A stretch of 64,000 nucleotides of DNA from Kutzneria sp. CA-103260 (GTDB lineage: Bacteria; Actinomycetota; Actinomycetes; Mycobacteriales; Pseudonocardiaceae), in NCBI RefSeq assembly GCF_018263855.1, contig NZ_CP073318.1, positions 7,440,001-7,504,000 on the forward strand. The letters are read 5' to 3'. Under the pieces are notes generated by a model. It saw nothing but the letters and a program-made list of their open reading frames with translations. It did no database searches and was not told the origin of the DNA. A program made the position numbers and the translations under genes. Below, in pieces: positions 57,467 to 64,000 of the stretch (positions are counted from its first letter, which is position 1; every line of letters starts with the position of its first letter).

Positions 57467-58687
57467 TCAGCGATCGACCCAGCCGTGCTTGTCCAGGAGC
57501 GCGCACACGTCGCAGACGCCCGACCACTCGTCGGTCAGGATCGGCTGCTGCACGACGGAGCCGCCGCAGTTCTCGCACGCCCGGTAGCGCTCGGTCCGCT
57601 TGGGGGCGTTGTGCGCGTGCGCGGTGAACATCCACGTCTCGATGCCCGGCCAGTGCCACTGGAGATGATCGGCGAGGTAGTAGAAGAAGTTGCGGTCGCC
57701 CGGGTTGAACTCCCACTGGTTCGGGACGGTCTGCTTGGGGAAGTGCCCGGTGCGGTGGGCGTAGTAGAGGTGCAGCTCGCGCTTGGGCGTGAACGCCAGC
57801 GGCAGGATGTAGGAGTACGGGCCGACCGAGCGCATCGGGATGGTGCCGATGTCGAAGCCGGACGTGTACGAGTTGAGCAGGCCGGCGAGCAGGTCGGTGG
57901 TGTGCAGGCCGAGCGCGATCTTGCGGGCGCCCCGCTCGTCCGCGTACACCTCGAGCACCCGGCGGGTGGAGTGGTGGTCGACGTACATCGCGAAGTGCGC
58001 GTCGTCGGTCTCCATCAGGTGCATCAGGATCTGCGCGATGGGCCGGTTGAGGTGGAAGACCTCCTCGGCGTAGCCGGGCTCGAGCACGCGGTGCTCGACG
58101 CCGTGCCGCTCGGCGAGTCGGCGGGCGAAGTCGAAGGTCTCCGACCACTTGCTGTCGAAGTCCTGGAACGTGGCCGCGTCGATGGTCAGGTCGATGCCGA
58201 AGGCGTCCCGGTACGCGGCGAGCAGCATGAGCAGGGATCCGCTGTCCACACCGCCGGACAGACCCAGCACGACGCGATCGCCCTTGCCGAGCAGGCTGCC
58301 CTCGGCGATGGTGTCCCGCACGACGGACTCGACGTGTTCGGCCGCGGCCGCGAGGTCGAGCGGCGTCCGCTCCATGCGCAGGTGTCCGTTGGGGGACAGG
58401 CCGAGCCGCCGGCGCACGTAGGTGGCGCTCGAGTCCCGGCTCTCGTACAGCTTGAGCATGCCGACGATGTCGTAGCCCTCGATCAGCCGGGCCGTGTAGT
58501 TGATGGCCGGGTCGATGACGTGGCCGTCGGGCACGATCTGGTCGGCCTCGGAGCCGGCGACGCCGTCCTGGAGCACGACGACCGAGGTGGGCGGAATGGC
58601 GTTGCGCAGCAACGCGGCGGCCAGCGTGTCACCCGGCTGCGTGATCAGCGTGTGCAGGCCGCCGCGCCTGTCGAGAAGCGAAAACAT
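57467..58687 (-). CDS. PP-loop ATPase with beta-grasp-like N-terminus and zinc ribbon
   Basis: 406 residues from ATG 58687 (GAAGGGA upstream). Residues 1-75 resemble a ThiS/MoaD-type beta-grasp fold (LHTLITQPGDTLAAALLRN, SVVVLQDG, IVPDGHVIDP). The PP-loop is GLSGGVDSGSLL (144-149), followed by TFQDFDSKWSETFDFARRLA. The C-terminus holds two C-x-x-C pairs (ACENCGGS and VCDVCALL), as in TtuA/CTU1-type thiolation enzymes. PP-loop enzymes adenylate a carbonyl or amide, often for sulfur or nitrogen insertion. First gene after the precursor peptide; thioamide formation or Cys-related sulfur chemistry is inferred. Confidence 0.8.
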   Translation of the reverse strand: MFSLLDRRGGLHTLITQPGDTLAAALLRNAIPPTSVVVLQDGVAGSEADQIVPDGHVIDPAINYTARLIEGYDIVGMLKLYESRDSSATYVRRRLGLSPNGHLRMERTPLDLAAAAEHVESVVRDTIAEGSLLGKGDRVVLGLSGGVDSGSLLMLLAAYRDAFGIDLTIDAATFQDFDSKWSETFDFARRLAERHGVEHRVLEPGYAEEVFHLNRPIAQILMHLMETDDAHFAMYVDHHSTRRVLEVYADERGARKIALGLHTTDLLAGLLNSYTSGFDIGTIPMRSVGPYSYILPLAFTPKRELHLYYAHRTGHFPKQTVPNQWEFNPGDRNFFYYLADHLQWHWPGIETWMFTAHAHNAPKRTERYRACENCGGSVVQQPILTDEWSGVCDVCALLDKHGWVDR

Positions 58688-58719
58688 TACGAGATCCCTT
58701 CACATTCGGATCGACAGGC

Positions 58720-58765
58720 GGGTCCGGTGGTGGCCCGACGAGGACGGTGGGCCACCACCGGACCC
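58720..58765. promoter_or_regulatory. Attenuator-like hairpin between precursor and maturation genes
   Basis: A perfect 17-bp stem, GGGTCCGGTGGTGGCCC (58720-58736) and GGGCCACCACCGGACCC (58749-58765), with a 12-nt loop in the 84-bp gap. Such partial terminators keep precursor mRNA in excess over enzyme mRNA in RiPP operons. Confidence 0.8.
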
Positions 58766-58771
58766 CACGCT

Positions 58772-58924
58772 CTACTTGCTGGCGCGCGGGTCAGCGCAAC
58801 ACGTGCGGAAACGGATCAGGTCGGCCTCGCGCTTCGCCTCGATCTCGGAAAGAACGTCCGCCAGTCCGGCCGGTTTGGCGACGACGGTCTGGGTGGTCTC
58901 AGTCGTCTCGACTACTGAAGACAT
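58772..58924 (-). CDS. Putative RiPP precursor peptide
   Basis: 50 residues from ATG 58924, with AAGGAG about seven bases upstream. The N-terminal third is Thr/Val/Glu-rich (SSVVETTETTQTVVAK). A probable leader helix follows, LADVLSEIEAKREADL, and then a short tail, RFRTCCADPRASK, with the only two cysteines adjacent at positions 42-43. It is followed by a strong hairpin and a PP-loop, two radical SAM, an RlmN-like and a 2OG oxygenase gene. Small size, leader-like helix, Cys-Cys core, strong SD and the head position together support a precursor. The cleavage site is unknown. No paralogous second copy was found. Confidence 0.7.
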   Translation of the reverse strand: MSSVVETTETTQTVVAKPAGLADVLSEIEAKREADLIRFRTCCADPRASK

Positions 58925-59209
58925 GATCAACTCCTTGGAATGTTTCGACGGCGATCTCCACGACGCGCCTCGCCGCATTCACCGTCAGCGCCAACAGTTC
59001 CGTCGATCCACCACGCGTGATAGGCAAACATTGATCAGCGGCTCTCATCAATCACGCATACCAAGCAAACCATGACCCACCTGAGATAGGCAGCATCGTC
59101 ACTCAACCGGAGTCAATATTCGACAAGCAACAAGGAACACACGACACGACCGACGACATCCGCCCAGCACACGGACGCCACACGAGTCCAGTCAATTCAT
59201 GGCAACATG

Positions 59210-59225
59210 TGTGATCCACATCACA
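59210..59225. promoter_or_regulatory. Perfect CRP/GlxR-type box
   Basis: TGTGA (59210-59214), six bases, TCACA (59221-59225): an exact match to the consensus for Crp-family regulators, including actinobacterial GlxR-like Crp. It is about 285 bp upstream of the precursor start. Two Crp-family genes are 48 kb away in this window, but a housekeeping Crp is the likelier binder. Confidence 0.65.
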
Positions 59226-59446
59226 TAATCAATTGTTTTTAATCGTCCAGCCAACCCGGGCGCCACTCGGATGATCGAAACTTTCGACGAGAGGCGATCC
59301 CGGCCCGACGGCCGACGCTCGGCTCGACGGGACAGCCAGCGCGATACCAACAATCCCGACAGAAAATTGACGGCCACGCGCCACAGACTGAATACCGACC
59401 GGTCGGCCGGTCGGCCGGCATAGTCTACACAAAAAGTCATCCCACG

Positions 59447-59477
59447 TTGACAGAGCCCAAGGTTGACGTTCTAGTAT
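59447..59477 (+). promoter_or_regulatory. Possible sigma-70-type promoter
   Basis: TTGACA (59447-59452) and TAGTAT (59472-59477) with a 19-bp spacer, on the plus strand facing the HTH gene 517 bp away. The spacer is longer than ideal. Confidence 0.35.
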
Positions 59478-59826
59478 GGTGCTCGCGGATGCCATACCCG
59501 TCACGGACGGCTCGGACCGTCAACTTGGTAGCACATACGGACGAACCCGACGGTCGCAGAACGAAATGTGTTAACTGGTGACGAGTTGCGGGATAAGCAA
59601 TTGCAGCCACGGCCAGCCTTTTGTTGCACATCTGACCGTGTCGGCACGACAATCGAAGGAAAGAGCAGGTCGTTGCGCGAACCCAGGCACCCCGGACCCT
59701 CGACCGTCGGCTCCTCACGGACGCCCGAGCGGCCCGCCCCATTACTGCCCGGCATACCTTGCCGCCGCATGCCCTCTGGTGGGTGGTCCCGTCGAACGAA
59801 CGGCTTCGCACCGTCGCGGCCACGAG

Positions 59827-59850
59827 GGGCCGGTGACGCGTCACCGGCCC
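59827..59850. promoter_or_regulatory. 24-bp perfect palindrome
   Basis: GGGCCGGTGACG (59827-59838) followed directly by its complement CGTCACCGGCCC (59839-59850). The two-fold symmetry without a loop suits a dimeric regulator better than a terminator. It lies 143 bp upstream of the IS630-like HTH gene. Confidence 0.6.
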
Positions 59851-59993
59851 ACTGACCGAACCCGACGGGAAAGCGTTTTCCAAGCAACGGTTCTCGTCGA
59901 AGGGAGGGACCGAGGAGTGGAGACTCCAGCGAATCCATCAGCCCTGTGAGCAGAGCCGAACGCACTCAACCGCGAATCGGAGAGCGACAAGGT

Positions 59994-60797
59994 ATGGGCA
60001 TGGAGCGCCGCAGGGTGATGCCGGAGGACCGGCTGCGCATCGTTCGGCTCATCGAGGAGGACCGGCGCGACCCGCAGCTCGTGGCGGACGTGTTCGGGGT
60101 CAGCCGGTCGTCGGTGTACGAATGGCTGCGCAAATATCGCGAAGGTGGAACGGACGCGCTCCACGCCCAGACCACGCTCGGCCGGCCCGCGGCGGTCACC
60201 GAGCAGCAGACCAGGCAGCTCTACACGCTCATCAGAGATCACGAACCACGCGAGTTCGGGTTCGGCGCCGCGCTGTGGACCAGGTCCATCGTCGGCCTGC
60301 TGGTGAAGCGGGAATTCGGCGTGCAGCTGTCGCAGCCGACCGTCGCCAAGATCCTCGACCGACTGGAGCTGCGCGTCTCCAAGCGCTCCCCGCACCTCGG
60401 TGACAGCGGCTTTCTCACCGAGCACCTCGACACGACCATCCGCCCCCGCGCCAGCCAGGTGGGGGCCAAGCTGCTATTCGTCGGCACCACCCGACTGGGC
60501 AGCAACATACGGTCCGACTGGCACGGCAACGACCACCTGATCAGCGCGGTCGACGGCCGCGGCACGGCCAGGTTCCTGGTGTCGCCGACGCGGCCGGACA
60601 CCGGTTCGATGATCGACTTCGGCGCGCGCCTGATCCACGACGGCCCGACGCCGACCTATGTGGTGCTGCGCGCCCACTCCGGCTGCGACCTCGAGACCGC
60701 GCGCAAGTTCATCGACGCCACCTACGGCCGCCTCGGCGCCTTCATCCTGCGACGCAGGGACGACAACTCGGAGGTCGTGGACTTCTGGGGCCGCTAG
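59994..60797 (+). CDS. Domesticated IS630-transposase-like HTH protein (putative regulator)
   Basis: 267 residues from ATG 59994 (ATG 60000 also possible; AAGG upstream). The N-terminus is the IS630-type bipartite HTH: PEDRLRIVRLIEEDRRDPQL, then VFGVSRSSVYEWLRKYREGG, GRPAAVTEQQTRQLYTLI, and SQPTVAKILDRLELRVSKRS. The second half follows the transposase fold but the catalytic positions have changed: LLFVGTTRLGS stands where VDET-like is expected, and YVVLRAHSGCD where the second Asp belongs. There are no IS ends. It therefore looks like an exapted DNA-binding protein. Divergent from the precursor and a likely cluster regulator (inference). Confidence 0.65.
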   Translation: MGMERRRVMPEDRLRIVRLIEEDRRDPQLVADVFGVSRSSVYEWLRKYREGGTDALHAQTTLGRPAAVTEQQTRQLYTLIRDHEPREFGFGAALWTRSIVGLLVKREFGVQLSQPTVAKILDRLELRVSKRSPHLGDSGFLTEHLDTTIRPRASQVGAKLLFVGTTRLGSNIRSDWHGNDHLISAVDGRGTARFLVSPTRPDTGSMIDFGARLIHDGPTPTYVVLRAHSGCDLETARKFIDATYGRLGAFILRRRDDNSEVVDFWGR

Positions 60798-61777
60798 TCG
60801 GCGGCCGTGCGGAGCTGTTCGAGCAGCACCTTGCCGGTCGCGCTGCGGGCGATCGCCGGCACGCGACGCACGGTGCGCGGCACGGGCGTGCCGCCGTCGG
60901 ACGCGATGACCTCCATCAGCCTGGCGATCATGCCCGGCTCGTCGTCCCGGCCGGCGTAGCAGAGCTCATAGTGCTCACCACGGGTCTCGTCGACCACCGG
61001 CACGCACGCCACGTCGACGTCGGGAAACGTCGCGGCCACCAGCCGTTCCACGACGCCGATGTCGACGCGGACGCCGTTGATCTTCACCAGCCGCGAGGTC
61101 CGCCCGATGAAGTCGAAATGCCGGTCGTCGACCAGGCGGACGACGTCCTGCGTCCGCCACTGGTCCGGCGTCGCCACCATGTCCTCGCGCCTGGCCAGCC
61201 GCGGACTGCGCACCGCCAACAACTGCTCCGTGTCGGCGCCGTCGCGCGCGAACGTCACGTCCGGCAGCAGCGTCCACGGCGGCACGTCGTCCGCCACGAG
61301 GTCGCGGGTGGCGATGCCGCCGGTCTCGGTGCTGCCGAAGATCTCGGCGGCGCGAAAGCCTTTGCCCGCAAGGGATCGGCACACCTGGCGGGCCGTCGGC
61401 GTGCTGGGGCCGGAGCCGTGCAGCGCCACCGACGCGGGCAGCCGTGCGATGTCGCCCGCCACCGCACGCAGCAGCGGCCAACTGGAGGGCACGCACACAA
61501 ACAGCGTTCGAAGGCCGGCGGGTATCGACGGCGGCGACGTCGGTTCGCGCCACGCGTCCACCACCGGAATGCCTTGCAGTGCAGGAAGTTCCCGCCCGAA
61601 CAGGCCCCCGAAGATGTGCTGCGGCGGTGCGAAGCACACCACCTGGTCGACGGGGACGAGCACGGCGTCGGCCACCACGCGGACCTCGGCGAGGATCTGC
61701 GCACGCGTGCGCAGCCAGCGGACGGGCTCGCCGGTGTGGCCGGACGTGTGGAACACCACCGGTGCGTCCGCGGTCAT
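60794..61777 (-). CDS. Compact AMP-binding (adenylation) protein
   Basis: 327 residues from ATG 61777, overlapping the LysR stop (ATGA). ANL superfamily motifs: VVFHTSGHTGEPVRWLRTR (A3), EIFGSTETGGIATRDL (A5), QWRTQDVVRLVDD (A7), FIGRTSRLVKINGVRVD (A8), IARSATGKVLLEQL with the catalytic Lys (A10). The usual N-terminal 150-200 residues are missing, since A3 starts at about residue 10. It may be a minimal acyl- or aminoacyl-AMP ligase. No carrier domain lies next to it. Its stop overlaps that of the IS630-like gene (CTAG). Confidence 0.8.
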   Translation of the reverse strand: MTADAPVVFHTSGHTGEPVRWLRTRAQILAEVRVVADAVLVPVDQVVCFAPPQHIFGGLFGRELPALQGIPVVDAWREPTSPPSIPAGLRTLFVCVPSSWPLLRAVAGDIARLPASVALHGSGPSTPTARQVCRSLAGKGFRAAEIFGSTETGGIATRDLVADDVPPWTLLPDVTFARDGADTEQLLAVRSPRLARREDMVATPDQWRTQDVVRLVDDRHFDFIGRTSRLVKINGVRVDIGVVERLVAATFPDVDVACVPVVDETRGEHYELCYAGRDDEPGMIARLMEVIASDGGTPVPRTVRRVPAIARSATGKVLLEQLRTAAD

Positions 61778-62670
61778 GCCGTGTTCTCCTTACTCAGGAA
61801 GAACTGGGCGAACTTCAGGAACTTGCCGAGCGCCGGATTGAGGTTGTCCCGCCGCCACACGATTCCGATCGGCACCTTGGTGGGATCATGGAATCGCTTC
61901 AACACGACGCCGAACACGTTCAACATGTCCGCAGCCGACTCCGTGATCAGGGTCAGGCCAGCCCCCTCGGCGACGGCGGCGAGCATGTGCGCCTCGTCGG
62001 GTTCGATCCGCACGATCTCGGGCCGATGGCCGGGGCCGTACACCGCATTCATGATGGAATGCCACAGCCCGCCCGCCTCCGGCGCGAAGTACACGAGCGG
62101 CTCGTCGATGAAGTCGGCCGTGATCACCGACGGCGCGTCGGCCAGTCGGTGGCCGGTCGGCACCGCGAGCACCACGGAATCGTGGCCGATCACCACGCTC
62201 GTGAGATCGTCGGTGATCTCCAGCGGCGGCCGGACAAATCCGAGGTCGATCTGGCGCGACGCGACGCGGTCGATGTTGATGCTGGAGAAGCCGTTGAGCA
62301 CCCGCACCTCCAGTTTCGGGTGCGCGGCGCGGAACGACGACATTATCGTGTACGGCAGGCCGACGCCGGCCGACTGCGTGTGGCTGATCACCAGCGCGCC
62401 CTGTTCCTTCTGGGCCAGGTCGTTGGCCAGCTGGCTGACCTCGTTGGCGTGCTCGAGCAGCCGCTGGGCGGCCGGCAGCAGCGCCTTGCCCGCGGCGGTG
62501 AGTGTGACGTGCTGGCGATTGCGCTCGAACACGGGGAACCCGAGTTGGCGTTCGAAGGTCTTGATGCCCTGCGACAAGCCGGGCTGGGTGATGTGCATCA
62601 GCTTCGCGGCCTTGCCGAAGTTCAGCTCGCGCGCCAGGGTCACAAAATATCGAAGGCCACGCAGTTCCAT
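61774..62670 (-). CDS. LysR-family transcriptional regulator
   Basis: 298 residues from ATG 62670. N-terminal HTH: LRYFVTLARELNFGKAAKLM, then ITQPGLSQGIKTFERQLG. The C-terminal effector-binding domain carries GALVISHTQSAGVGLPYTI, RQIDLGFVRPP and VVIGHDSVVLAVPTGHRLAD. Translationally coupled to the adenylation protein, so it probably regulates that gene or the neighbouring locus. The effector is unknown. Confidence 0.9.
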   Translation of the reverse strand: MELRGLRYFVTLARELNFGKAAKLMHITQPGLSQGIKTFERQLGFPVFERNRQHVTLTAAGKALLPAAQRLLEHANEVSQLANDLAQKEQGALVISHTQSAGVGLPYTIMSSFRAAHPKLEVRVLNGFSSINIDRVASRQIDLGFVRPPLEITDDLTSVVIGHDSVVLAVPTGHRLADAPSVITADFIDEPLVYFAPEAGGLWHSIMNAVYGPGHRPEIVRIEPDEAHMLAAVAEGAGLTLITESAADMLNVFGVVLKRFHDPTKVPIGIVWRRDNLNPALGKFLKFAQFFLSKENTA

Positions 62671-63011
62671 CAGCCAGCCCCTTCCTGACCCAATTGTCCC
62701 ACCGCAGAGAAGCCGACTTCGCTCAGCGGCGAACGGACCGTCCAGGCGGGTCGAATCAGACCTCCCCACGCTCGCACACTATGCGGGCGACGATTCCATG
62801 CTGGCTGACAAGTGATTCCCTTACGGGCCTGAGCATCCTGCATGTCGTGTATCACCATGGTGACCGATTCCTCCGCGCTGGTCTGCGCCGGCGTATCGGA
62901 CCGCCTGCCATGTGATACTGGCTCAGTCACCTCATGCCGGTACCCCCAGACTACCTAGTCCATGAGGCTTCCTCGACGGCCGAACAGTCCGTTCCTGATG
63001 ATACTCAGCTA
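62671..63011. other. Intergenic region upstream of the LysR gene
   Basis: 340 bp between the M20 gene's stop and the LysR start, both on the minus strand. No gene or clear hairpin seen; it presumably holds the LysR operon promoter. Confidence 0.4.
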
Positions 63012-64000
63012 TCACGCCGCCGATTCCCCTCCCCGCGAGAGCACGGTCCCGAGTTCCACTGCCGGCAACAACGCCGACTCGTCGAAGTCGAAGTCCGCGG
63101 TGTGCAGATCCGGGTGGTCGGGTCCGCGGGCGCAGCCGAGCAGACACAGCACTCCGGAACCGTCCACCAGGTACCACCCGAAGTCGTCGCTGACGCCGAC
63201 CGGTTTCGCCGGGTAGTCGACGCAGTCGATGCCCAGGCTCGCCGCCGCGGCGCGCACCCGGTCGACGGAGTCCCTGGTGTTCCAGACCGGCGGCCGAACC
63301 CCCGAGATCACCTCGGTCTCGACGGACGTTCCCGTCGCGGTCGCGATCTCGTTGGCAAGCCTGCGGATTTCGGCCACCGCCGCGTCCTGGTCGCGCCAGG
63401 TCAGCGATCGCAGCGTGGCCCGCAGCGTGCATTCGGCCGGCACGCTGTTCGGCGCGCGGCCGCCGGCGAGCACGCCGACGTTGAGCGCCACGGGATCGGC
63501 CGGTTCAGGGTGGCGGCCGGTGCGGAACGGCAGCGCGCCGTACAGCCGGACGGCAGCGGCCAACGCGTCGACGGCCGCTGCCTCCGACTGGGTGCCGTGC
63601 GCCCGGCCGGGCCGGCCGGTGATCTCGACCGTGATCCCGGCGACCGCGGGCAGCAACGGCCCTTCCCGCACCCCCACCGTTCCGGCGGGCAGCTCCGGCC
63701 ATATGTGGAACGCCACGAACTCCGGCGGCCGCAACTCGGCGGGAAGACCGCCGAGCACCAGCGGCGCCCCGGACGGGTAGGACTCCTCGGCTTGCTGGAA
63801 CACCAGCAGCACCGGCCGGCGGGGCGGTCGGGCACTCAGTCGTCGGGCCAGCGTGAGCAGCAACGCGACGTGTCCGTCGTGGCCGCACGCGTGCGCGACA
63901 CCCGCCGTGCGCGACCGGTATGGCTTCTCGCCCGCCTCCTCGACCGGCACGGCGTCGATGTCGGCGCGGAAGCCGATGGCCGGCTTGACGCCCGCCGGTC
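63012..64000 (-). CDS. M20-family amidohydrolase/peptidase, 5' end outside the window
   Basis: The 3' 329 codons are present and the frame runs off the right edge. The first visible residues read GFRADIDAVPVEEAG, as in M20D amidohydrolases (metal-binding Asp). The metal and catalytic motif VAHACGHDGHVALLL, VFQQAEESYPSGAPLVL and the dimerisation domain ITVEITGRPGRAHGTQSEAA follow. HTADFDFDESALLPAVELG at the end carries the last metal His. It hydrolyses an amide, such as an N-acyl amino acid or dipeptide. It could remove an acyl or leader-derived part from a product of the adjacent locus, or be unrelated. Confidence 0.85.
   Translation of the reverse strand, partial: PAGVKPAIGFRADIDAVPVEEAGEKPYRSRTAGVAHACGHDGHVALLLTLARRLSARPPRRPVLLVFQQAEESYPSGAPLVLGGLPAELRPPEFVAFHIWPELPAGTVGVREGPLLPAVAGITVEITGRPGRAHGTQSEAAAVDALAAAVRLYGALPFRTGRHPEPADPVALNVGVLAGGRAPNSVPAECTLRATLRSLTWRDQDAAVAEIRRLANEIATATGTSVETEVISGVRPPVWNTRDSVDRVRAAAASLGIDCVDYPAKPVGVSDDFGWYLVDGSGVLCLLGCARGPDHPDLHTADFDFDESALLPAVELGTVLSRGGESAA

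Larger units (their letters stand above)
58925..59993. promoter_or_regulatory. Long AT-richer control region of the RiPP locus
   Basis: About 1 kb with clearly lower GC than its surroundings and no gene I can support. It contains the TGTGA-N6-TCACA box (59210-59225), CCGGTCGG direct repeats near 59397-59418, a TTGACA/TAGTAT promoter-like pair (59447-59477) and a 24-bp palindrome (59827-59850). It lies between the divergent precursor and HTH genes. Confidence 0.6.

Noticed and set aside
57485..58918. 477-residue plus-strand frame across the PP-loop gene and precursor
   Set aside because: Antisense shadow with no motif. It would remove the SD-led precursor and PP-loop genes.
58925..59990. Search for a second precursor peptide in the control region
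   Set aside because: Only short frames without SD sites or similarity to the first peptide were found, so none is reported.
60794..61777. Reading the compact adenylation protein as part of an NRPS
   Set aside because: There is no condensation or carrier domain attached or adjacent, so NRPS membership is not supported.

Overview
The window is high-GC DNA (by eye near 70%) whose genes show the GC-rich third codon positions, GTG starts and large SARP/LAL/AfsR-type regulators of a filamentous actinomycete. The small zinc-finger proteins, the IS701/IS110/IS21 elements and the density of specialised-metabolism genes suggest Pseudonocardiales (Kutzneria/Amycolatopsis-like). This placement is inference; there is no rRNA gene or other marker in the window.

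Layout. (1) 1-12,700: a small metabolite locus. Two SbnA-like PLP beta-substitution enzymes flank an MFS exporter, followed by a LuxR-type LAL regulator, an AfsR-like ATPase/LuxR regulator, two convergent Crp-family regulators and small zinc-binding proteins. (2) 13,500-31,500: a mosaic of single functions. It holds a secreted subtilisin inhibitor, a SARP regulator divergent from an FAD monooxygenase with SARP-type heptamer repeats between them, a GH75 chitosanase behind a CsnR-type palindrome, a cold-shock protein, GAF-ANTAR and two-component signalling genes, and a TetR-controlled set (two paralogous TetR genes, three matching operators, a serine hydrolase, an SDR, a defective esterase) followed by an aldehyde dehydrogenase. 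(3) 32,700-41,000: a catabolic operon (haloalkane-dehalogenase-like hydrolase, LLM flavin oxidoreductase, zinc alcohol dehydrogenase, FAH-family hydrolase, homogentisate-dioxygenase-like enzyme, two alpha/beta hydrolases), divergent from an IclR regulator, with a shared inverted-repeat box at two promoters. (4) 41,300-51,200: a truncated IS21, then a small biosynthetic locus. Its genes are an FkbH-ACP-thioesterase fusion, a TauD-like oxygenase, an SxtJ-like membrane protein, an SGNH hydrolase, a tiny basic protein and a PhyH oxygenase. Its divergent promoter region has been split by an IS701 element that itself carries an IS110 element. (5) 51,200-64,000: a candidate RiPP cluster.

The most interesting part is region 5. 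A 50-residue peptide gene (58,772-58,924, minus strand) is followed by a strong hairpin and then a tightly packed set of maturation genes. These are a PP-loop ATPase with an N-terminal beta-grasp-like domain and a C-terminal zinc ribbon, two paralogous radical SAM enzymes, a free-standing RlmN/Cfr-like radical SAM protein lacking the N-terminal RNA-binding domain, and an isopenicillin-N-synthase-like oxygenase. A P450 follows as a separate unit. Upstream lie a perfect TGTGA-N6-TCACA box, a 24-bp palindrome, a domesticated IS630-transposase-like regulator whose catalytic residues are gone, a LysR regulator with a compact adenylation-domain protein, and an M20 amidohydrolase cut by the window edge. 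I know of no described RiPP class with this combination. The working hypothesis is a sulfur- or methyl-modified Cys-Cys peptide.

Starts were chosen by Shine-Dalgarno spacing, family length and overlap with neighbours. All family calls are from recognised motifs, not from searches.
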